The notes under the pieces were generated by a model, which saw only the letters and a program-made list of their open reading frames with translations, did no database searches and was not told the DNA's origin. A stretch of DNA of 33,008 nucleotides from positions 1 to 33,008 of the forward strand of contig JAJFUI010000338.1 of the NCBI GenBank assembly GCA_021372555.1, written 5' to 3'. Both the position numbers and the translations under genes were made by a program. Positions 7,727 through 15,852 of this stretch are shown piece by piece. This DNA comes from Planctomycetaceae bacterium (GTDB lineage: Bacteria; Planctomycetota; Planctomycetia; Pirellulales; Thermoguttaceae). Every line of letters starts with the position of its first letter. Within the stretch, counting starts at the first letter, position 1.

Positions 7727-8140
7727 ATGCCCCGCCCTTGGTATCGCGACGGTCTCCGTTTTTCCTGCACTGGCTGCGGCGATTGCTGCAGCGGCGAGCC
7801 CGGCTACGTCTGGGTCAACCGAGCTGAGATCAAGGCGCTCGCTACGGCGATGGGGCTCGACGCGGCCGAGTTTGAACGCCGATGCGTTCGAACAGTGGGG
7901 ACGCACAAAAGCCTTATCGAGCGGCCCGGTGGCGACTGCGTTCTGCTGGATGCCAAAAGCCGGCGGTGCCAGGTTTACGATGCGCGTCCCCGCCAGTGCC
8001 GGACGTGGCCTTTTTGGCCATCCAATCTCGTCTCGCGAGCCGCTTGGCTAGAGACATGCGACCGCTGCCGCGGCTGCAACCACGGTAGCCTGGTCCCGCT
8101 GGAAACCATTGCCGACCAGATGAAGCAGACGGAAGAATAG
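7727..8140 (+). CDS. YkgJ-family cysteine-cluster protein
   Basis: A 137-residue cytoplasmic protein with the YkgJ signature: FSCTGCGDCCSGEPGYVWV at the N-terminus (Cys14, 17, 20 and 21), then CVLLD...RRCQVYDARPRQCRTWPFW, and a last cluster CDRCRGCNHG. Such proteins bind zinc or an iron-sulfur cluster through these cysteines; the biochemical role of the family is poorly known. It follows the large dehydrogenase by 58 bases in the same direction and could share its transcript, perhaps helping cluster assembly, though that link is inference. The ATG at 7727 is the only start that keeps the CxxCxxCC motif near the N-terminus, as is usual. Confidence 0.85.
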   Translation: MPRPWYRDGLRFSCTGCGDCCSGEPGYVWVNRAEIKALATAMGLDAAEFERRCVRTVGTHKSLIERPGGDCVLLDAKSRRCQVYDARPRQCRTWPFWPSNLVSRAAWLETCDRCRGCNHGSLVPLETIADQMKQTEE

Positions 8141-8574
8141 GCGATCGGTCATCTTTCCGAGCAGGCAATCGTCGCCGGGATTTCTCTTAGCCTCAGGGAA
8201 TGCCAAGGGGCAGTGACGCCGAGCGGGATCGCACCGTCGCGGACCATTGCCTGCGTTTGAGGCTTACCCCAAGGCTGCCCTTGGCAGTTGACGCGGTGGC
8301 TTTCGTCAGCAGCGCCTCGCGAAAAACGCGATGATATCCGTTGATCCTGGATTGTGGGGGCCGGGTCAGGCCAGCGGTCCCCTCGAAGGACGCTTCGGGT
8401 CGGTAGCCGCTGCATTGCCGCCATGTTGTGGTCTTCCTATTATTCAACTAGAGCTTAGGTGAATCGGCTGCCCGGCGCGGCGACCGAGGCGGCTTCGGTT
8501 TTTGGCGTGCCGGCGCGGTTGGCGTGGGTCCGTTTGGCAAAACCCGCGATTGGATCGAAGAGGGGGTCACTTCC
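8141..8574. other. 434-base intergenic region without a supportable gene
   Basis: Open frames on both strands are short, rich in Arg and Pro, and resemble no family. Near 8483-8503 the sequence ACCGA, a GC-rich seven-base loop, TCGGT and then a short T run could form a weak terminator-like hairpin. Nothing else recognisable was seen; no tRNA-like cloverleaf was found by eye. Confidence 0.4.
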
Positions 8575-9318
8575 ATGGATACGATAGAAACGAGAGGAAA
8601 CACCCAGTATGGGCAGACGGTGGAGCCCGCCGAAGCCCAACGGCCTACGGAGCGCCGTTCCTGGGGAACGGAGACCGAGCCTATGCGGCCGGGCCGAGGG
8701 GGCATGCGAGTCGCTGGCAGCGGCTCGATCGTGGAGATCATTGGCGGGCTTGCAGCCACCGTGCTCGGCATTGTCGCCGTGTCGCAGGTCGAGCCGGCCT
8801 ACACGGCATCGGTGGCTTGCCTCATCATCGGGGTGACGCTGCTGATTAGCGGTGCTGCTGTTGCCTTCGGGTTTCGGAATGCGGTGGGAGAAATGACCAC
8901 CGGTCGCGGTGCGCCTATGCGGTTGGGCATCGGCGTAACCACCAAGCTTCTCGCCGGCCTGGCAGGAATCGTGCTCGGCATCGTCGCGCTCAGCACGCTG
9001 GTCACATGGACGCTGCTTGCGATCTCGGCGCTTGTGTTCGGTGCAGCGCTGCTGATTACGAGCGACCTGGCGATGAGGGCCAACTACGTCGGCGAGCCGA
9101 GCCAAGGTTCCGCGTTCACGGCTGGTCGAGGGGCGGTTTTCGTGGCGGCCGGCCTGCAAATCGCTGTGGGCCTGGTGACATTGCTGTTCGGCCTGCTCGC
9201 CCTGGTAGGCATCAGAACGGTCCTACTCAGCGAGATCGCCATGCTGATTGTCGGCGTGTCTATCTTTGTGACCGGCTGCGCGGTCGCGTGGAGAATGATG
9301 GGCGCGCGCGGACGCTAG
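8575..9318 (+). CDS. Six-helix integral membrane protein of unknown function
   Basis: A 247-residue protein. It has a polar N-terminal tail of about 50 residues followed by six hydrophobic segments arranged as three pairs: GSIVEIIGGLAATVLGIVAV, then ASVACLIIGVTLLISGAAV; TKLLAGLAGIVLGIVAL, then WTLLAISALVFGAALLI; AGLQIAVGLVTLLFGLLAL, then IAMLIVGVSIFVTGCAVAW. The G-L-x-x-x-LGI-VAL repeats show that the pairs are related, as in HdeD-like or DUF308-type membrane proteins. I chose the ATG at 8575 over a GTG at 8524 because a purine-rich GAGGGGG Shine-Dalgarno lies just before it. The gene stands alone and faces the next gene. Function is not known. Confidence 0.7.
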   Translation: MDTIETRGNTQYGQTVEPAEAQRPTERRSWGTETEPMRPGRGGMRVAGSGSIVEIIGGLAATVLGIVAVSQVEPAYTASVACLIIGVTLLISGAAVAFGFRNAVGEMTTGRGAPMRLGIGVTTKLLAGLAGIVLGIVALSTLVTWTLLAISALVFGAALLITSDLAMRANYVGEPSQGSAFTAGRGAVFVAAGLQIAVGLVTLLFGLLALVGIRTVLLSEIAMLIVGVSIFVTGCAVAWRMMGARGR

Positions 9319-9348
9319 AGCTTTCAGCGTAAAACGTGAAGCGGGTGC

Positions 9349-9378
9349 CATGGCCACGCGCGGGGTTGCGTGGCCATG
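9349..9378. terminator. Perfect 11-bp hairpin between converging genes
   Basis: CATGGCCACGC (9349-9359) and GCGTGGCCATG (9368-9378) pair perfectly around an eight-base loop. It lies between the ends of two converging genes, so it may act as a two-way transcript end, although no T run follows on the plus strand. The GGGTGCCATGGCCACGC wording also looks like a dispersed planctomycete repeat, related in its first bases to the GGGTGCCA arm at 2966. Confidence 0.55.
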
Positions 9379-9411
9379 CGTGTTAAGAGGAGCGGACGCG
9401 CGTGAGACGCG

Positions 9412-9894
9412 TTAGTGAAGCAAGCCGGGCGGCGGTGTGAAATCGCCCGGATTGCGAGCTATGGGTCCGCCGCCGGGCGGTTCCGGCTTCGCATCGGTTC
9501 CCTTGGGCTTATCGATCGCAGCGACGCGCTGTTCGACTCTCGATCGGTATGCCAGGGCCTCTTCGAGCGAGATCAGGTTGTCGCCGTTGAGATCGCACGC
9601 GCTTTCTTGGTCGTTGTAGATGGCGTTGTCAGACAGTTCGTTGACGTGCGAGTACCAGCAGATAAAGGGCACAGCAACGAGCCCACCGCCCGATGTTTCC
9701 TTATGGGCCTGTAGCTGGTGGACGCCCGCCTCGAATACGGTCTTCGCCTGCTCGGACTCGAAACGGACCGGGTGAATCGGCTCTTTCTCACGGACCACGT
9801 GCGTGGAGTGCCTGACGAACAGACACCCCGACAGTGCGCACGCCAGGAAGGCGCAGATTGCCATGCAGAGTCGCGAGCAATAGACGGGCGCCAT
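9412..9894 (-). CDS. Lipoprotein with a single EF-hand calcium loop
   Basis: A 160-residue protein. The ATG at 9894 is preceded by AGGAG seven bases upstream and starts a lipoprotein signal peptide (AICAFLACALSGC), with the lipidated Cys at 24. A longer frame reaching 10014 lacks these features. Residues 101-112 form one EF-hand loop (DLNGDNLISLEE, with Asp/Asn at loop positions 1, 3 and 5 and Glu at 12), as in dockerin-type calcium sites. The final 30 residues are rich in Pro and Gly. It probably sits in the periplasm anchored to a membrane. The middle section has no known family. A strong hairpin (9969-10017) separates it from the small gene upstream on the same strand. Confidence 0.7.
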   Translation of the reverse strand: MAPVYCSRLCMAICAFLACALSGCLFVRHSTHVVREKEPIHPVRFESEQAKTVFEAGVHQLQAHKETSGGGLVAVPFICWYSHVNELSDNAIYNDQESACDLNGDNLISLEEALAYRSRVEQRVAAIDKPKGTDAKPEPPGGGPIARNPGDFTPPPGLLH

Positions 9895-9968
9895 CGCCGA
9901 GCTCCTGAGAGGTGGCGGGATGATACCCATCCGGCCGGTGGCCGTCAACAGCGGCTCGATAAGATGGC

Positions 9969-10017
9969 GGCATGCGGCGGACCGCTGGCCAGCCACAAGC
10001 CAGGGCCGCCGCATGCC
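9969..10017 (-). terminator. Long two-part hairpin between two minus-strand genes
   Basis: GGCATGCGGCGG (9969-9980) pairs perfectly with CCGCCGCATGCC (10006-10017). Inside it, CTGGC (9985-9989) pairs with GCCAG (9999-10003). It starts 12 bases after the stop of the 79-residue gene and is likely a transcript end or processing signal. There is no T run, so it is not a classic intrinsic terminator. Confidence 0.55.
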
Positions 10018-10028
10018 AACGTCACCGG

Positions 10029-10268
10029 TCAGCGCAACTCCTTGCCGATCATCTGCTTCATGCGCTCGCAGGCCTGCTGGTCTTGGCGTTTCATCATCCG
10101 CCAGAAGTCTTGGAGTTCCGGATTCCCGTCAGCGTTGGCAATGTACTGATCGTAACGCCAGACGGTGTTGATTCGGGCGCTAAAGACCTGGACCAGGTCG
10201 TGCAAGCTGTTTGCGACCGGGCAAGTCTCGCCAATATGCTCCATCTGTCTTTCCGCGGCCAATGGCAT
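10029..10268 (-). CDS. Small protein of unknown function (79 residues)
   Basis: The ATG at 10268 has an AAGGAG Shine-Dalgarno six bases upstream, which supports real translation; the longer frame to 10376 has no such signal and crosses a hairpin. The product (MPLAAERQMEHIGETCPVAN...) looks all-helical, with a basic, Gln/Met-rich C-terminal helix (FWRMMKRQDQQACERMKQMI). I see no signal peptide, membrane segment or known motif. It lies between hairpins at 10297-10333 and 9969-10017, so it could be a separately regulated transcript. Two cysteines (16 and 67) are not arranged as a metal site. Confidence 0.6.
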   Translation of the reverse strand: MPLAAERQMEHIGETCPVANSLHDLVQVFSARINTVWRYDQYIANADGNPELQDFWRMMKRQDQQACERMKQMIGKELR

Positions 10269-10296
10269 GGCATTCTCCTTTTTGAAAATGACAAAG

Positions 10297-10333
10297 CGGC
10301 GGGCAAGCCCCGTTTTGGCGTCCTTGCCCGCCG
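10297..10333 (-). promoter_or_regulatory. 11-bp hairpin in the leader of the 79-residue gene
   Basis: CGGCGGGCAAG (10297-10307) and CTTGCCCGCCG (10323-10333) are perfectly complementary with a 15-base loop. On the minus strand it falls between the TPR gene stop and the small gene, 28 bases before its start codon. It could end the TPR transcript or control the small gene. Confidence 0.5.
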
Positions 10334-10423
10334 ACGCGACAGCATAACCATATTTGGCGGCCTGGCAGCCGACCATCGGGGATCTGCCCCGCGTCCCCTA
10401 AGCATCTTCAGCCGGCGGCTCCA

Positions 10424-11413
10424 TCACTTGGTCGTCGTTGGCCGTCCCGCGGTGCTGGGACCTTCCTTTTGCATGGCATCGGCCACCTTATTCTTCAGAT
10501 CCGGCTGCACGGCCACTGCCTGGTCGAAGTCTCTTTTGGCCGCGTCTTTGTTGCCTTGCTTGAGCGCGACAAGCCCCCGGCCATACAGGGCGTTAGCGTA
10601 GTGGGGCTGGATAGCCAGCACCTTGTTGAAATCCTCCGTTGCAGCATTCAGGTCGTTGACGGCCACTTCGGCCAACCCGCGTTGCACGCGGCACCAACTC
10701 TCGTCGACCCAGTTCTTGGGCTTCACGGTCAGCGCCGTCGTGAAGTCGGCGATTGCGCCACCGAAGTCACCCAGCAGCCGCTTGGTTTCGCCGCGGCCCT
10801 CCAACCCGTTGGCGTCCTTCGGCAGGATTTCGAGCCCCTTGTCGTAGTCGGCCAGGGCGTTTTGCAACTGGTTATCCCAACGGTACTCGCGTGCGCGATC
10901 GATGAGATAGACGCCGCTTTTCGGGTTCAATTCGATCGCCTTGCTGAAGTCGACGATAGCGTCCTTGCGGTCTCCCTTGTCCGAATAGCAGAGCGCGCGG
11001 TCGTAGTAATATCCCGCGTTATTCCCGTCGATTTCGATCGCCTTGTTGATGTCGGCGATGGCGCCGGAGACAAAGTTCAGACGTCGCCGCAGCCAGCCGC
11101 GATTGTCATAGGCGCTGGCGTAATACGGGTTCAGCTCGATGGCCCTGCTGTAGTCGGCGTCCGCGTCGCGGTTCATGCCGAGGTCGGCCCGGGCGTTGCC
11201 GCGACGGTTGTGGGCTTCCGCATTGCTCGGTTCCATCTGGATCACGACGGTGAAGTCCTTTTCCGCGCCTGCCTTGTCGTTGTTGGCGTAGCGGTCGATG
11301 CCGCGGTTCATATATTCCTGCGCGGTCGTTGGCTCTTGCGCCTGCGCGGCGCAGGCCCAAACCACCAATGCTGACGCCGCCACGCACGCGGAAAATCTTG
11401 CAAACTTACGCAT
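10424..11413 (-). CDS. Secreted tetratricopeptide-repeat protein
   Basis: A 329-residue protein starting at the ATG at 11413, with AAAGGA seven bases upstream. The first 26 residues are a signal peptide (FSACVAASALVVWACAAQAQ), so it acts outside the cytoplasm. From about residue 33 to 310 it consists of tandem 34-residue TPR units with the usual pattern (A..NRG......DYSRAIELNP, DRALCYSDKGDRKDAIVDFS, GRGLVALKQGNKDAAKRDFD); about eight units can be counted. TPR arrays form scaffolds for protein binding; the partner is unknown. The C-terminus is a short Thr/Pro tail. It is transcribed divergently from the SDR gene at 11642. Confidence 0.88.
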   Translation of the reverse strand: MRKFARFSACVAASALVVWACAAQAQEPTTAQEYMNRGIDRYANNDKAGAEKDFTVVIQMEPSNAEAHNRRGNARADLGMNRDADADYSRAIELNPYYASAYDNRGWLRRRLNFVSGAIADINKAIEIDGNNAGYYYDRALCYSDKGDRKDAIVDFSKAIELNPKSGVYLIDRAREYRWDNQLQNALADYDKGLEILPKDANGLEGRGETKRLLGDFGGAIADFTTALTVKPKNWVDESWCRVQRGLAEVAVNDLNAATEDFNKVLAIQPHYANALYGRGLVALKQGNKDAAKRDFDQAVAVQPDLKNKVADAMQKEGPSTAGRPTTTK

Positions 11414-11641
11414 GGCACAGTCCTTTCCGAGGGAAGGTTGAAGTCTAGTCGTTTCGGATGAATGGTAGCGCGGCGACGCCCCTTTTCAACGTCGGGGGAT
11501 TTCCTACCACTCGGAGAAATCAGCGGCCAACTCGGTCCTGCTAGCGGTCCACCTGAAACCCGACGGCCCGGCCGAGCCGGTTCCGCAGTGGGGGCGTCAC
11601 TCGGCTTGACGGTAGGGCGGAGCATTGTTAGCCTGAGTTAC

Positions 11642-12523
11642 ATGGCTATTAACGATTCCTCATCCGACGTACGCCGCCCCCCGACCGTTGTCGTTACTGG
11701 CGCTTCCAGCGGGATTGGCAAAGCATGTGCCCTGGAATTGGATCGCCGTGGGTGGCATGTCTACGCTGGCGTTCGCTCCGAGCAGGCGGCGCGGCAACTT
11801 TCCTCTGAGGCCTCGGACCGACTGACGCCGCTGACGATCGACGTCACCGATGCCGGCCAGATCGCCGCAGCGGCCGAGACCGTTGCTCGCGGCGTTGGCG
11901 ACGCGGGCCTCGACGCCCTAATCAACAACGCGGGCATTGCCTTGTCGGGCCCGGTGGAACTGGTCCCCATTGATGCGTGGCGGCGCCAGTTCGAGGTCAA
12001 CGTGATCGGGCACGTTGCTGTCACTCAGGCGTTCTTGCCCTTGCTGCGGAAGGCCCCAGGCCGCGTCGTCAACATTAGCTCCGTAAACGGTGGCTTGGCA
12101 GCGCCCTACATGGCTCCCTACTCCGCCTCGAAGTTCGCGATCGAAGCGATTACCGACGCCCTTCGAATCGAGCTTCGCGGGTTTGGCATCCGCGTTGCTG
12201 CCGTCGAGCCTGGTCCCATCGATACGCCCATTTGGGACAAGTCCGTGGGCGTAGCGGATCAGATGTCCGAGGATGTGGATCCAGCCGCGTTGGCCCTATA
12301 CGGCGACGACCTGAACGCGATGCGTGCGGTGGTTGCCAAGTCGGCCCGCACGGCGTCCCCCGTGCAGCGAGTCGTGCGAGCCGTCGTGCACGCTCTGACT
12401 GCGGAACGCCCAAAGACGAGATATTTCATCGGTATGCAGGCCCGCATGCCCTTCAAAATCCTCAAAATGATCCCCGATCGCCTCCGCGATTGGCTGATTC
12501 GCAAGGTCGTCGGCATGCGGTGA
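11642..12523 (+). CDS. Short-chain dehydrogenase/reductase (classical SDR)
   Basis: A 293-residue NAD(P)-dependent oxidoreductase. The cofactor motif TGASSGIG is at 19-26 and NNAG at 95-98. The catalytic residues are Ser146/147 in NISSVNGG, Tyr160 and Lys164 in YSASK. The EPGPIDTP motif follows. A helical C-terminal extension (about 240-293, with RMPFKILKMIPDRLRDWLIR) resembles lipid- or steroid-type SDRs such as retinol or 17-beta-hydroxysteroid dehydrogenase relatives, but the substrate cannot be read from this. The ATG at 11642 fits the family start; a frame open to 11462 upstream has no conserved sequence. No clear Shine-Dalgarno is visible. A possible -35 TTGACG lies about 30 bases upstream, so the leader may be very short. 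Confidence 0.85.
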   Translation: MAINDSSSDVRRPPTVVVTGASSGIGKACALELDRRGWHVYAGVRSEQAARQLSSEASDRLTPLTIDVTDAGQIAAAAETVARGVGDAGLDALINNAGIALSGPVELVPIDAWRRQFEVNVIGHVAVTQAFLPLLRKAPGRVVNISSVNGGLAAPYMAPYSASKFAIEAITDALRIELRGFGIRVAAVEPGPIDTPIWDKSVGVADQMSEDVDPAALALYGDDLNAMRAVVAKSARTASPVQRVVRAVVHALTAERPKTRYFIGMQARMPFKILKMIPDRLRDWLIRKVVGMR

Positions 12524-12559
12524 ACGGCCGCAGCCCCTTGCGGACGGCCCCGCCGAAGG

Positions 12560-12580
12560 CGAAACTGATGGGCAGTTTCG
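12560..12580. terminator. 8-bp hairpin after the SDR gene
   Basis: CGAAACTG (12560-12567) and CAGTTTCG (12573-12580) pair perfectly around a five-base loop, 36 bases after the SDR stop and 111 bases before fucI. There is no T run. It may separate the two transcripts or lie in the fucI leader. Confidence 0.4.
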
Positions 12581-12691
12581 GCGTACTGGCGTCGATCACC
12601 GGCGTCACTGGCCGTTGGCAACGGAAGGCCCCGCGACCGTGTTTGCGAGGACGGCTCCCATCGATCAACACGCATTCCAAGGATAACTCGC

Positions 12692-14503
12692 ATGGCAACA
12701 CAAACCGGAGTTGGCGCCTCGTTCACAAGTCGCCTGGTCGGATCGCTTCCCAAGGTTGGCATTCGGCCGGCAATCGACGGTCGCAGAAAGGGGGTCCGCG
12801 AGTCGCTTGAGGCTCAGACGATGGGCATGGCCCGGGCGGCGGCTGCCCTGATCGAGCAAAACGTCCGACACATCTGCGGCGCGCCGGTCGAGTGCGTGAT
12901 CGCCGACACCTGCATTGGTGGTGTCGCCGAGGCCGCCCGCGCAGCCGAGAAGTTCGCCCGCGAAGGCGTTGGCGTTTCGCTGACCGTCTCGCCGTGCTGG
13001 TGCTACGGCTCGGAGACGATGGACATGGAACCGTTGTCGCCGAAGGCCGTCTGGGGTTTCAACGGCACAGAGCGCCCGGGCGCGGTTTACCTGGCCGCTG
13101 TGCTCGCCGGTCACAACCAAAAGGGGCTCCCGGCGTTCGGCATTTATGGCCGCGACGTCCTGGACCGCGACGACACCGAGATCCCCGCCGATGTCCGCGA
13201 AAAGATCCTGCGATTCGTCCGCGCCGCAGTGGCCGCCGCGACGATGCGCGGCAAGTCCTATCTTTCGTTGGGCAATGTTTCGATGGGCATCGCCGGTTCC
13301 ACGATCAGCCATGACTTTTTCGAGCATTGGCTTGGCATGCGGGTCGAGACGGTCGACATGATCGAGTTCGTCCGCCGCATCGAGCGCAATATTGTCGACC
13401 CGGAGGAGTTCAAACGCGCCCTGGCCTGGACCAAAGCCAACTGCAAGCAGGGCGAGGACCACAACTCGCCGGCGAACCGACTGACGCCCGCCGAGCAAGA
13501 GCGCGTGTGGGAGTGGTGCGTGAAGATGACGATGATCGCCCGCGACCTCATGGTCGGCAACCCGCGTCTGGCCGAGCTTGGTTTCGGCGAAGAGGCGCTC
13601 GGGCGGAACGCCATTGCCGCCGGCTTCCAGGGTCAACGGCAGTGGACCGATCACCTGCCCAATGGCGATTTCATGGAGGCGATCCTCAATTCGTCTTTCG
13701 ATTGGAACGGCATTCGCGCACCGCACGTCTTGGCGACGGAAAACGACAGTCTCAATGGCGTGGCAATGCTGTTCGGCCATCTGTTGACCGGCACGGCGCA
13801 AGTATTTGCCGATGTGCGAACCTACTGGAGCCCCGCGGCGCTAAAGCGTGTGGCCAACTACGAACCGACCGGCGTTGCCGCCGGCGGGCTGATCCACCTG
13901 ATCAACTCGGGCGCGGCGGCCATCGATGGGGCTGGCTGCCAGACGATCGGCGGCAAAGCCGCGATGAAGCCGTTTTGGGAGATTACCGAGGCGGAAGCGA
14001 AAGCGTGTCTGGAAGCGACCACCTGGTATCCGGGCACACTCGAATATTTCCGGGGCGGCGGATTCTCGTCGCACTTCGTCTCGCGGGGGGGAATGCCGAT
14101 TACCATGTCTCGGCTCAATGTGGTTCGCGGACTGGGCCCGGTGCTCCAGCTGGCCGAAGGGTGGACGTTCGAGTTGCCCGCGAAGGTGCACGACACGCTG
14201 GACCGCCGCACCGACCCGACGTGGCCCACCACGTGGTTTGCCCCGCGACTGACCGGCAGCGGTGCGTTCACCGATGGCTACACGGTGATGAACACCTGGG
14301 GCGCCAACCATGGGGCCTTCAGCTATGGCCATGTCGGCGCCGACCTGATTGCCCTTGCCGCGCTGCTTAGGATTCCGGTGAGCATGCACAACGTCCCGGA
14401 GCAGGACGTCTTCCGGCCCTCGGCCTGGAACGCCTTTGGCACCGCCGACCTCGAAGGGGCAGACTACCGGGCGTGCGCCAACTTCGGACCGTTGTATGGC
14501 TAG
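12692..14503 (+). CDS. fucI: L-fucose isomerase
   Basis: A 603-residue cytosolic Mn2+-dependent aldose-ketose isomerase that turns L-fucose into L-fuculose; the family also acts on D-arabinose and related sugars. Metal ligands match the known enzyme: Glu350 in [10 protein letters not shown], Asp374 in [10 protein letters not shown] and His540 in [13 protein letters not shown]. The N-terminal [18 protein letters not shown] motif and the ADTCIGG segment are typical. Length fits E. coli FucI (591). The ATG at 12692 has AAGGA about nine bases upstream. An aldo/keto reductase gene follows 54 bases downstream and is probably co-transcribed. No fuculokinase or aldolase is nearby, so the pathway must be completed elsewhere. 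Planctomycetes are known users of fucose-rich algal polysaccharides, which fits. Confidence 0.95.
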   Translation: MATQTGVGASFTSRLVGSLPKVGIRPAIDGRRKGVRESLEAQTMGMARAAAALIEQNVRHICGAPVECVIADTCIGGVAEAARAAEKFAREGVGVSLTVSPCWCYGSETMDMEPLSPKAVWGFNGTERPGAVYLAAVLAGHNQKGLPAFGIYGRDVLDRDDTEIPADVREKILRFVRAAVAAATMRGKSYLSLGNVSMGIAGSTISHDFFEHWLGMRVETVDMIEFVRRIERNIVDPEEFKRALAWTKANCKQGEDHNSPANRLTPAEQERVWEWCVKMTMIARDLMVGNPRLAELGFGEEALGRNAIAAGFQGQRQWTDHLPNGDFMEAILNSSFDWNGIRAPHVLATENDSLNGVAMLFGHLLTGTAQVFADVRTYWSPAALKRVANYEPTGVAAGGLIHLINSGAAAIDGAGCQTIGGKAAMKPFWEITEAEAKACLEATTWYPGTLEYFRGGGFSSHFVSRGGMPITMSRLNVVRGLGPVLQLAEGWTFELPAKVHDTLDRRTDPTWPTTWFAPRLTGSGAFTDGYTVMNTWGANHGAFSYGHVGADLIALAALLRIPVSMHNVPEQDVFRPSAWNAFGTADLEGADYRACANFGPLYG

Positions 14504-14509
14504 TGCTTG

Positions 14510-14534
14510 CCTCGCCCGCTTGCGGGAGAGGGGG
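14510..14534. repeat. CCTCGCCCGC / GCGGGAGAGG palindromic element
   Basis: CTCGCCCGC, a TT loop and GCGGGAGAG form an imperfect hairpin between fucI and the aldo/keto reductase. It is related to the element at 3041-3072. Its right half forms a purine-rich stretch just before an in-frame ATG at 14537 that I did not select. Confidence 0.45.
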
Positions 14535-14557
14535 AGATGACCGTAGAAGGAGGAAGC

Positions 14558-15541
14558 ATGATCTATCGCAAACTCGGCCCATCCAAGATTGACGTTTCGG
14601 CCGTCGCCTTTGGCGCTTGGGCGATTGGCGGCTGGATGTGGGGTGGTTCAGACGAGCAGGAGGCGATCGAGGCCATCCACGCCGCACTCGACCACGGCAT
14701 CAGCCTGATCGACACGGCCCCGATCTACGGTTTTGGACGCTCGGAAGAGCTGGTTGGTCGAGCGATTCATGGCCGCCGCGACAAGGTGGTGGTCGCCACC
14801 AAATGCGGCATGGTCTGGGATCGCGAGGAGGGGGAGTTCTTCTTCCATTCCAGCCAGGAAGGAATCACGCTCCGCGCCTCGGACAAGAAGATCTACAAAT
14901 GCCTCCGTCCGGAAAGCATCCGCGCGGAACTGGAGCGGAGCCTCAAACGGCTCGGGACCACGTACGTCGATCTCTACCAGACCCATTGGCAAGAATCGAC
15001 CACTCCCATCGCCGACACGATGGCCACGCTCATGAAGCTCAAGGACGAGGGGAAGATTCGGGCGATCGGCATTTGCAATGCCAACTTGATGCAGTTGGCC
15101 GAGTACGGCCCCATCGACTCGAATCAGGAGAAGTTCAGTCTCCTGGATCGCGAGATCGAGCAAGACGGGCGGCTGGCCTACTGCCGTCGCACAGGCGTTG
15201 GCGTGCTCCCGTACTCGCCGCTAGCCAACGGCCTGCTGACTGGCAAGATTCGGCCCGACCGCCAGTTTGGCGCCGGCGATCTTCGCCGCGGCAATCGCCG
15301 GTTTTCGCCTGCCGGCATCGAGAAAGTCAACGGGATGCTCGATCAACTTCGCCCGATCGCGGAGCAGCATCGGTGTTCGATCGCCCAACTGGTCATCGCC
15401 TGGACGTATTCGCAGCCTGGCATCACCTCGGTGCTCTGCGGCGCTCGCACGGCCCGGCAGGCCATCGAGAACGCCGCCGCCGGTGACGTTGCCCTTTCCG
15501 CGGAAGAGTTGGAGACAATCGGCGCGACGGTGCGTGTGTAG
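14558..15541 (+). CDS. Aldo/keto reductase
   Basis: A 327-residue NAD(P)H-dependent carbonyl reductase or sugar/alcohol dehydrogenase with a TIM-barrel fold. The catalytic tetrad is complete: Asp52 and Tyr57 in DTAPIYGFGRSEELVG, Lys82 in VVVATKCG and His143 in DLYQTHWQ. The C-terminal cofactor region (SVLCGARTARQAIEN) is normal. The ATG at 14558 has a strong AAGGAGG five bases upstream; ATGs or alternative starts at 14507 and 14537 only add repeat-encoded sequence. Following fucI so closely, it may oxidise or reduce a fucose-pathway intermediate (for example L-fucose or lactaldehyde). That is a context guess; general AKRs of this subfamily act on many aldehydes. Confidence 0.9.
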   Translation: MIYRKLGPSKIDVSAVAFGAWAIGGWMWGGSDEQEAIEAIHAALDHGISLIDTAPIYGFGRSEELVGRAIHGRRDKVVVATKCGMVWDREEGEFFFHSSQEGITLRASDKKIYKCLRPESIRAELERSLKRLGTTYVDLYQTHWQESTTPIADTMATLMKLKDEGKIRAIGICNANLMQLAEYGPIDSNQEKFSLLDREIEQDGRLAYCRRTGVGVLPYSPLANGLLTGKIRPDRQFGAGDLRRGNRRFSPAGIEKVNGMLDQLRPIAEQHRCSIAQLVIAWTYSQPGITSVLCGARTARQAIENAAAGDVALSAEELETIGATVRV

Positions 15542-15616
15542 AATGTGTGCTTGCACGCATGCGCATCCTTGCCAGTTGCTCGAACAAGCACGCGTCCCAC
15601 GAAACGGAGCCGTTCG

Positions 15617-15802
15617 ATGCCGCAGTCCAATCCCCCCGACAAGATCCCCGTGACGCTGCACCTTCCGGCCGAGGTCGCGGTCCGGCTAAAACTGGCTGCG
15701 GAATCCCAAAAACGCCCGGCCGCCGAGCTGGCCGTCGAGCTGCTCGACCGTTATCTGCCTCGTCCGCACGGGCCAAAGAAGGGGAGCATTCCCTACGCTT
15801 GA
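15617..15802 (+). CDS. Small ribbon-helix-helix-like protein
   Basis: A 61-residue protein starting at the ATG at 15617, with CGGAG about eight bases upstream. Residues 10-47 (IPVTLHLPAEVAVRLKLAAE, then RPAAELAVELLDRYL) show the short strand followed by two helices expected for a ribbon-helix-helix (CopG/Arc-like) DNA-binding fold. The C-terminus is basic (RPHGPKKGS). No toxin gene is adjacent. The next gene starts 50 bases downstream in the same direction, so the two may be co-transcribed. It could be a small regulator; the sequence is too short for a firm family call. Confidence 0.6.
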   Translation: MPQSNPPDKIPVTLHLPAEVAVRLKLAAESQKRPAAELAVELLDRYLPRPHGPKKGSIPYA

Positions 15803-15852
15803 CGTTTACCGTGGTAGCCGGTGCCGGCGGCTCACATTTTCCTTTCCGGTTT

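Noticed and set aside
8149..8447. Minus-strand open frames of 84-91 residues between the YkgJ gene and the membrane protein
   Set aside because: Arg/Pro-rich composition typical of chance frames in GC-rich DNA, no ribosome-binding site, no recognisable motif.
8483..8503. Terminator-like hairpin with a short T run
   Set aside because: The stem is only five pairs and it lies far from the end of the upstream gene; kept only as a remark in the intergenic entry.
10469..11374. A 301-residue plus-strand frame opposite the TPR gene
   Set aside because: It mirrors the codon pattern of the real TPR gene; the minus-strand product has a signal peptide and clear repeats.
11608..11636. Promoter TTGACG-N17-TAGCCT before the SDR gene
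   Set aside because: The -35 is good but the -10 matches poorly, so I did not list it as a feature.
12665..13801. A 378-residue minus-strand frame opposite fucI
   Set aside because: It is a shadow of fucI, which has all its metal ligands; the shadow protein resembles nothing known.
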